NCBI GenBank assembly: GCA_023384025.1
Contig: JAHDXX010000105.1
Span: 1 to 10,409 of the forward strand
Direction of reading: 5' to 3'
DNA length: 10,409 bases
Source of the DNA: Sphingomonadaceae bacterium
GTDB taxonomy: Bacteria; Pseudomonadota; Alphaproteobacteria; Sphingomonadales; Sphingomonadaceae
The notes under the pieces are model-generated. The model saw only the letters and a list, made by a program, of their open reading frames with translations. It was not told the origin of the DNA and did no database searches. Below are positions 5,536-10,409 of the stretch, in pieces (within the stretch, counting starts at the first letter, position 1; each line of letters begins with the position of its first letter). A program made the translations under genes and the position numbers.

Positions 5536-5692
5536 CACGCAATCACAAGGCCCTACGTCGGCAACACTTGCTCTGCTATGCAGCATCGTCGCGCGGCTTG
5601 CCCTTAGGGAAAGGAAAGCCTATCGGCGCAGGATTGTTGCAAGGTGCAGCAATAATATGTTGAGGGCGAACACGCCCCGCGGAGCAGGACGA
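5536..5692. other. Intergenic gap between the monooxygenase and glutamate dehydrogenase genes
   Basis: This 157-bp stretch must hold the end of the upstream transcript and the gdh promoter, if there is one. I see no stem followed by a T-run, so no rho-independent terminator. TTGCCC (5598-5603) with a 17-bp spacer to TATCGG (5621-5626) is a weak promoter candidate. A better-defined element is the imperfect hairpin at 5633-5653. No credible gene is present; the longest ATG frame beginning in the gap is the in-frame N-terminal extension of gdh from 5657. Confidence 0.55.
5633..5653. repeat. Imperfect hairpin ATTGTTGC-N5-GCAGCAAT upstream of gdh
   Basis: Arms 5633-5640 and 5646-5653 pair over 8 bp with one G-T wobble around a 5-nt loop (AAGGT). 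The loop contains the AAGG that would serve the alternative start at 5657. It is followed by AATATG rather than a T-run, so it is not a terminator. It may be an operator or an RNA hairpin near the translation start, or chance. Confidence 0.3.
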
Positions 5693-8600
5693 ATGGCTTC
5701 CACCAAGGGGGCTTCCCCCAAGCGCGCTTCCACCGGCAAGAAACCGGCCCACACCCCGCCGCGCCGACTCGCCGCCAACACCGCGCTCAGCGGCGCCATC
5801 GCAACCCGCATGCGCGATGCGGTGCTGCCCGGCGATACCGCCTTTACCGCTGAAGAACTGGCGCACGCCGCCGCTTTCATGGCCGATGCCGCTGCGCGCC
5901 GCGAGGGCAGCGATCCCGTGGTGCAGATCATCTCCGCCACCGAAGCCCGCCGGATGACCCGGATCGCACTGGTCAACAACGACATGCCGTTTCTGGTCGA
6001 TTCGGTTGCGGCGGCAATCGCGGCGCAAGGCCTGGCGATCGACCGGCTGGTCCACCCCGTGGTCGGTGTGCGCCGCGACGCGGAAGGAACGCTTGAAGCG
6101 CTCGACGACGAGGGCGCGCGCGAATCGATGATCTATATCGAGGCGGACCGGGTCGACGCCCGCCAGCGCCGCGAGCTGGAGCGCGCCCTGCGCCAGACGC
6201 TCGGCGACGTCCACGTCGCCGTGCGCGACTGGCCCGCACTGCGCAAGGCGATGCGCACCGATGCCGCCCGCATTGCCGACCGCGAAGCCGCCGCGCTGCT
6301 CGAGTGGCTCGAAAGCGGCATGCTGACCCAGCTCGGCCATCTCGTGCGTCACCGCGACGGCAGCCATTCGGGCACGCTCGGCGTGTGCCGCCGCAGCGCG
6401 CGCGAACTGCTTGCCGACCCGAGCTACGACCGCGCCTTCGCCTGGTTCGAGGACCCGGTGAAGGGCGCAAAGCGCGAACTGCTGGTAATCAAGGCCAACC
6501 GGATCGCCCTGGTCCACCGCCGCGTGCCGCTTGACCTGTTCATCGTGCCGCTACGCGAGGCAGGCAAGGTTACCGCGCTCTCGGTCCACGCCGGGGTCTG
6601 GACCAGTGCCGCCATGGCTGCCCCGCCGACCCAGGTGCCGGTGCTGCGCGCGCATGTCGCCACGCTGATGGAACGGCTCGGCTTCAGTCCTTCGGGCCAT
6701 GCCGGAAAGGCGCTGGTCCATGCGCTGACCGCGCTGCCGCACGACCTCCTGATCGGTTTCTCCAGCAGCGACATCCAGCGCGTGACCACCGCGATGATGA
6801 GCCTGGTCGACCGGCCGCGTCCGCGCCTCGCGCTGGTCGAGGCGCCGCTCGCCCGCCACCTGTTCGCGTTCGTGTGGCTGCCCCGCGACATGCTGTCGAC
6901 CCAGGTCCGCCTGCAGATCCAGCAGCTGCTGGAGCAGGGCACCGGTGCCGAACTGCTTGACTGGAGCCTTGAAGTCGAAGGCAGCACGCTGGCCACGCTG
7001 CGGTTCGTGCTCGACCTGCGCGGCGGCGGGGCCTCGCACGACGAGGCCGCGCTCGATCTCCAGCTGCAGACGATGCTCCGCGGCTGGAGCGAAGCGGTCG
7101 AGGCAGAGCTGGCGCAGACCACGGAACCGGGCCGCGCGGCGGCGCTGGCCGGGCGACTGGCCGACACCTTCCCGACCGCATACCGCGCCGATTACGGTCC
7201 GCACGAAGCAGCGCTCGATATCGCCCGCCTGCGCCATGCGCACAGTGTCGAGGGCGAAGGCCACCACCATGCCGACCACCGTGAAGCGCGCCTGTTCCGG
7301 ATGGCGCGCGATCCGGAACACGAGCTGCATCTCAAGCTCTATGCCCAGCACGGCGCGATGCCGCTGTCCGATGCGGTCCCGGCGCTGGAGAATTTCGGTT
7401 TCCGGGTGCTGTCGGAGAACCCGACCGCGCTCGACGAAGGCCGGCTGGGAACGATCCACGATTTCCGGCTCGCGCTTCCGGCGGGCTACGCCCCCGAGAC
7501 GCTGCTCGCACGTGCCGGTGAGATCGAGCAGGCCATCGGCACCGTGCTCAACCAGCAGGCGGAGAACGATCCGTTCAACCGGCTGGTGGCCGGAACCGGA
7601 CTGACCGCGCAGGAAGCCGACTGGCTGCGCGCGTTCTATCGTTATCTGCGCCAGACCGGGATGGGCTATACCATCTATACCGTGGTCGACGCGCTCGACC
7701 GGGCTCCGGCTGTCACGCGCGGTCTGATCGCCCTGTTCCGCGCGCAGCATGATCCGGCATTCCCGGGCAAGCGCGCCGCTGCGGCAGACGAAGCCCGCGC
7801 CGCCATCCGGCAGGGCCTGGGCAAGGTCGCCGCGATCAACGACGACCGGCTGCTGCGGCTTTACTTCGCACTGATCGAGGCGATCCTGCGCACCAATGCC
7901 TTTGCCCCGGCAGGGCACGAAGCGCTCGCCTTCAAGATCGACAGCGCACTGGTGCCGGGCCTGCCCAAGCCGGTGCCATGGCGCGAGATCTGGGTCTATT
8001 CGCGCCGGGTCGAGGGCATCCACCTGCGCTCCGGCCCGGTGGCGCGCGGGGGCCTGCGCTGGTCCGACCGGCGCGACGACTTCCGCACCGAAATCCTCGG
8101 CCTGATGAAAGCGCAGCGGGTCAAGAACGCGGTGATCGTGCCCACGGGGGCCAAGGGCGGGTTCTATCCCAAGCAATTGCCCGATCCCGCGCTCGACCGC
8201 GATGGCTGGGCGGCTGAAGGCCAGGCCAGCTACGAAGTGTTCATCCGCACCCTGCTGTCGGTCACCGACAACATCGTCGCCGACAAGGTCGTCCATCCGG
8301 CAGGCGTGGTCATCACCGATGGCGAAGACCCCTATTTTGTGGTCGCGGCGGACAAGGGCACGGCCAGGTTCTCCGACGTTGCCAACGCGATTGCCGAAGC
8401 CAGCGGGTTCTGGCTCGACGATGCCTTCGCCAGCGGCGGCTCGAACGGCTATGACCACAAGGCCATGGGGATTACCGCCAAGGGGGCGTGGGTCTCGGTC
8501 CAGCGGCACTTCCTCGAGATGGGTATCGACGTCCAGCGCGATCCCGTGCGGGTGGCCGGCTGCGGCGACATGTCGGGCGACGTGTTCGGCAACGGCATGC

Positions 8601-10409
8601 TGCTGTCGAAAGCGATCAGGCTGGTTGCCGCGTTCGACCACCGCCATATCTTCATCGACCCGGAACCCGATGCCGCGGCGAGCTGGAAAGAGCGCAGCCG
8701 CATGTTCGCGCTGTCCCGTTCCAGCTGGGACGACTATGACAAGGCGCTGATCTCCAAGGGCGGCGGGGTCTGGCCGCGCAGCGCCAAGAGCGTGAAGCTC
8801 GGCAAGGCGGCGGCACAGGCCATCGGGATCGAGCCGGGCGAGTACGAGCCCGACGCGATCATCGCCGCCATCCTCAAGGCGCCGGTCGACCTGCTGTGGT
8901 TCGGCGGCATCGGCACTTACGTGAAAGCGGCGCACGAGAACAACGTCGCGGTCGGCGACCCGGCCAACGACGCGCTGCGCGTCGATGCCGGCGAAGTGCG
9001 CGCCAGCGTGATCGGCGAAGGCGCCAACCTCGGCACCACACAGGCCGCGCGGATCGAGTTCGCTCTGTCCGGTGGGCGGATCAACACCGACTTCATCGAC
9101 AACTCGGCCGGGGTCGACTGCTCCGACCACGAGGTGAACATCAAGATCGCGCTCGCCGCTGCCAAGCGGGCGGGCAAGCTGTCGGAAAAGGCGCGGGTCA
9201 AGCTGCTCGCGGAAATGACCGACGAAGTCGGCACGATCGTGCTCGAAGACAACCGGCTGCAGGCGCTCGCGCTGTCGATCGCCCAGGCGGGCGGCCTGCG
9301 GGCAATGGCCTCGCAGATCCATCTGATCGAGACGCTCGAGGCGGGCGGCAACCTCGATCGGCGCACCGAAGGGCTGGCCGACAGCCAGACCCTGCTGCGC
9401 CGCGCAGCCGAAGGTCAGGGCCTGACCCGGCCCGAGCTGGCAGTGCTGCTGTCATCTTCCAAACTCGTGCTGCAGGATGCGATCGAGCACGGCCCGCTGG
9501 CGGACGATCCGGCGCTCGAGCCGACCCTGTTCGAGGCTTTCCCTGCCCCCATGCGGAGCAAGTTCAAGGCGCAGATTTCCGGCCACCGGCTGCGGCGCGA
9601 GATCATCGCGACCAAGCTTGCCAACCGGATCGTCAACCGACTCGGCGTGATCCACCCGTTCGAGCTGGCGGAAGAGGAAGGTGTCGACCTCAGCGATGTC
9701 GCGGCGGCCTTTGTCGCGGTCGAGGAACTGTTCGGGCTGGACCGCCTGTGGGCCGACCTCGAGACGGCCCCCATGCCCGAATCGGCCCGCGTCATCCTGT
9801 TTGACCGGCTCGCGGCAGCGGTCGGAAACCTCATGTCCGATGTGCTGCGCTCGTCCGCTGGGCAGGTCGCCCCGGCTGCACTGGTGGCGGAACTGGGCAA
9901 GGGCGTGAAGGTGCTGGCCGACGGGACCGGCGAACTGCTCTCGACCGAATCGCGCAACCAGTCGACCCGGCTCCGGCAGAGCTTCGCCGAAGCCGGTGCT
10001 CCGGACAAGCTCGCCGCGCGGGTGGCCCATCTTTACGATATGGACGGCTCGGTCGGCCTCGCCCGGCTTGCGCTCGACAGCGGGATTGCTCCGGCCGCAC
10101 TGACCCGCGGCTTCACCGGGGTCGGCACTGCACTGGGGCTCGACTGGGCACAGTCGACCGCCGCGCTGATGAACCCGTCCGATGTGTGGGAACGCCTGCT
10201 GGTCGATGGCCTCGCGCGCGATTTCCAGCAGATGCGGCTCGACCTGCTCCGGCGGCTGGCCCGGCGCAAGGGCGCCGCCAGGGACATGGCTGGCACGGTC
10301 GAACGGTGGGTCGAGGACCATGCCGTGGCGGTGCGCCAGTTCCGCTCCATGGTCGCGCGCGCGCAAGCCCAGACTCCGGTCGCACCGGCCATGCTCGCCC
10401 AGATAGCCA
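5693..10409 (+). CDS. gdhB: Large (180-kDa class) NAD-specific glutamate dehydrogenase, last residues beyond the right edge
   Basis: Oxidises glutamate to 2-oxoglutarate and ammonium with NAD+, a cytoplasmic, mainly catabolic enzyme. 1572 codons are read without a stop up to the window edge. The family is about 1560-1620 residues, so only a few residues should be missing. A Lys/Ser/Pro-rich tail (1-27) leads into the long N-terminal ACT-like regulatory region (beginning with NNDMPFLVDSV around residue 97). Catalytic-domain landmarks: RGGLRWSDRRDDFR (785-798), LMKAQRVKNAVIVPTGAKGGF with the catalytic-site Lys821 (804-824), the NAD-binding stretch GCGDMSGDVFGNGM (956-969), WFGGIGTY (1069-1076), GEGANLG (1108-1114) and DNSAGVDCSDHEVN (1136-1149). 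A helical C-terminal domain follows. An unusual HHHADH cluster sits at 524-529. GGAG at 5681-5684 supports the start at 5693; an in-frame ATG at 5657 would add 12 residues. In Caulobacter the homologue GdhZ also links glutamate use to cell division. Confidence 0.96.
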   Translation, partial: MASTKGASPKRASTGKKPAHTPPRRLAANTALSGAIATRMRDAVLPGDTAFTAEELAHAAAFMADAAARREGSDPVVQIISATEARRMTRIALVNNDMPFLVDSVAAAIAAQGLAIDRLVHPVVGVRRDAEGTLEALDDEGARESMIYIEADRVDARQRRELERALRQTLGDVHVAVRDWPALRKAMRTDAARIADREAAALLEWLESGMLTQLGHLVRHRDGSHSGTLGVCRRSARELLADPSYDRAFAWFEDPVKGAKRELLVIKANRIALVHRRVPLDLFIVPLREAGKVTALSVHAGVWTSAAMAAPPTQVPVLRAHVATLMERLGFSPSGHAGKALVHALTALPHDLLIGFSSSDIQRVTTAMMSLVDRPRPRLALVEAPLARHLFAFVWLPRDMLSTQVRLQIQQLLEQGTGAELLDWSLEVEGSTLATLRFVLDLRGGGASHDEAALDLQLQTMLRGWSEAVEAELAQTTEPGRAAALAGRLADTFPTAYRADYGPHEAALDIARLRHAHSVEGEGHHHADHREARLFRMARDPEHELHLKLYAQHGAMPLSDAVPALENFGFRVLSENPTALDEGRLGTIHDFRLALPAGYAPETLLARAGEIEQAIGTVLNQQAENDPFNRLVAGTGLTAQEADWLRAFYRYLRQTGMGYTIYTVVDALDRAPAVTRGLIALFRAQHDPAFPGKRAAAADEARAAIRQGLGKVAAINDDRLLRLYFALIEAILRTNAFAPAGHEALAFKIDSALVPGLPKPVPWREIWVYSRRVEGIHLRSGPVARGGLRWSDRRDDFRTEILGLMKAQRVKNAVIVPTGAKGGFYPKQLPDPALDRDGWAAEGQASYEVFIRTLLSVTDNIVADKVVHPAGVVITDGEDPYFVVAADKGTARFSDVANAIAEASGFWLDDAFASGGSNGYDHKAMGITAKGAWVSVQRHFLEMGIDVQRDPVRVAGCGDMSGDVFGNGMLLSKAIRLVAAFDHRHIFIDPEPDAAASWKERSRMFALSRSSWDDYDKALISKGGGVWPRSAKSVKLGKAAAQAIGIEPGEYEPDAIIAAILKAPVDLLWFGGIGTYVKAAHENNVAVGDPANDALRVDAGEVRASVIGEGANLGTTQAARIEFALSGGRINTDFIDNSAGVDCSDHEVNIKIALAAAKRAGKLSEKARVKLLAEMTDEVGTIVLEDNRLQALALSIAQAGGLRAMASQIHLIETLEAGGNLDRRTEGLADSQTLLRRAAEGQGLTRPELAVLLSSSKLVLQDAIEHGPLADDPALEPTLFEAFPAPMRSKFKAQISGHRLRREIIATKLANRIVNRLGVIHPFELAEEEGVDLSDVAAAFVAVEELFGLDRLWADLETAPMPESARVILFDRLAAAVGNLMSDVLRSSAGQVAPAALVAELGKGVKVLADGTGELLSTESRNQSTRLRQSFAEAGAPDKLAARVAHLYDMDGSVGLARLALDSGIAPAALTRGFTGVGTALGLDWAQSTAALMNPSDVWERLLVDGLARDFQQMRLDLLRRLARRKGAARDMAGTVERWVEDHAVAVRQFRSMVARAQAQTPVAPAMLAQIA

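Noticed and set aside
4528..5586. A 352-codon minus-strand frame
   Set aside because: Antisense to the monooxygenase; Arg/His/Gln-rich translation with no family features.
5578..5607. A nine-codon ATG frame upstream of gdh as a leader peptide
   Set aside because: There is no ribosome site, no run of a regulatory amino acid and no attenuator-like structure after it.
5586..5616. Possible terminator from GGCTT...AAGCC around CCCTTAGGG
   Set aside because: The arms are 5 bp with a long loop, the inner palindrome has only one loop base, and there is no T-run after it.
4533..5663. A 376-codon plus-strand frame overlapping the monooxygenase
   Set aside because: It is the shifted frame of the MsnO8-like gene, Arg/Gly/Ala-rich with no domain, while the monooxygenase frame carries all family motifs.
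6551..9322. A 923-codon open frame on the minus strand
   Set aside because: It lies entirely antisense to glutamate dehydrogenase, whose motifs are continuous across the region. Its translation is Arg/Gly/His/Asp-rich without recognisable domains, as expected from the complement of high-GC coding DNA.

Overview
The window is high-GC, densely packed bacterial DNA. The protein sequences look like an alphaproteobacterium of the Sphingomonadales, most probably Erythrobacteraceae (Erythrobacter/Qipengyuania/Altererythrobacter-like). This rests on the 180-kDa-class NAD glutamate dehydrogenase, the ABHD10-like hydrolase, TPR and luciferase-like monooxygenase neighbourhood, and the small membrane-protein plus XRE-regulator cluster. 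The taxonomic call is inference from general resemblance; no rRNA or marker gene is present.

Layout. On the minus strand at the left edge is the N-terminal 409 residues of a Tat-exported PhoD-type alkaline phosphatase, whose C-terminus lies outside the window. A 179-bp divergent intergenic region (1228-1406) follows. It holds a near-consensus PHO half-site on the phoD side, a 9-bp sequence present once upstream of each divergent gene, and a plausible sigma-70-like promoter for the rightward genes. From 1407 to 2950 there is a tight rightward cluster of five small genes: a 57-aa two-helix membrane protein, a 142-aa four-helix membrane protein, a 199-aa six-helix protein whose last two thirds is a paralogue of the 142-aa protein, a 66-aa XRE/COG1476-type regulator, and a 35-aa predicted lipoprotein. 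Overlaps of the ATGA type suggest translational coupling.

From 2989 to 5535 a second set of genes on the same strand encodes an ABHD10-like serine hydrolase, a TPR protein and an LLM-class (MsnO8-like) flavin monooxygenase. After a 157-bp gap the right half (5693 to the edge) is one almost complete gene for the large NAD-specific glutamate dehydrogenase: 1572 codons are visible with no stop reached.

How they work together. phoD and gdh are stand-alone metabolic genes for phosphate scavenging and glutamate catabolism. The part least explained by known biology is the five-gene membrane/regulator/lipoprotein module. Its XRE protein most likely controls its own operon, and the membrane paralogues may sense or relay an envelope signal, but nothing in the sequence identifies that signal. 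No tRNA, rRNA, CRISPR array, insertion sequence or convincing rho-independent terminator was seen.
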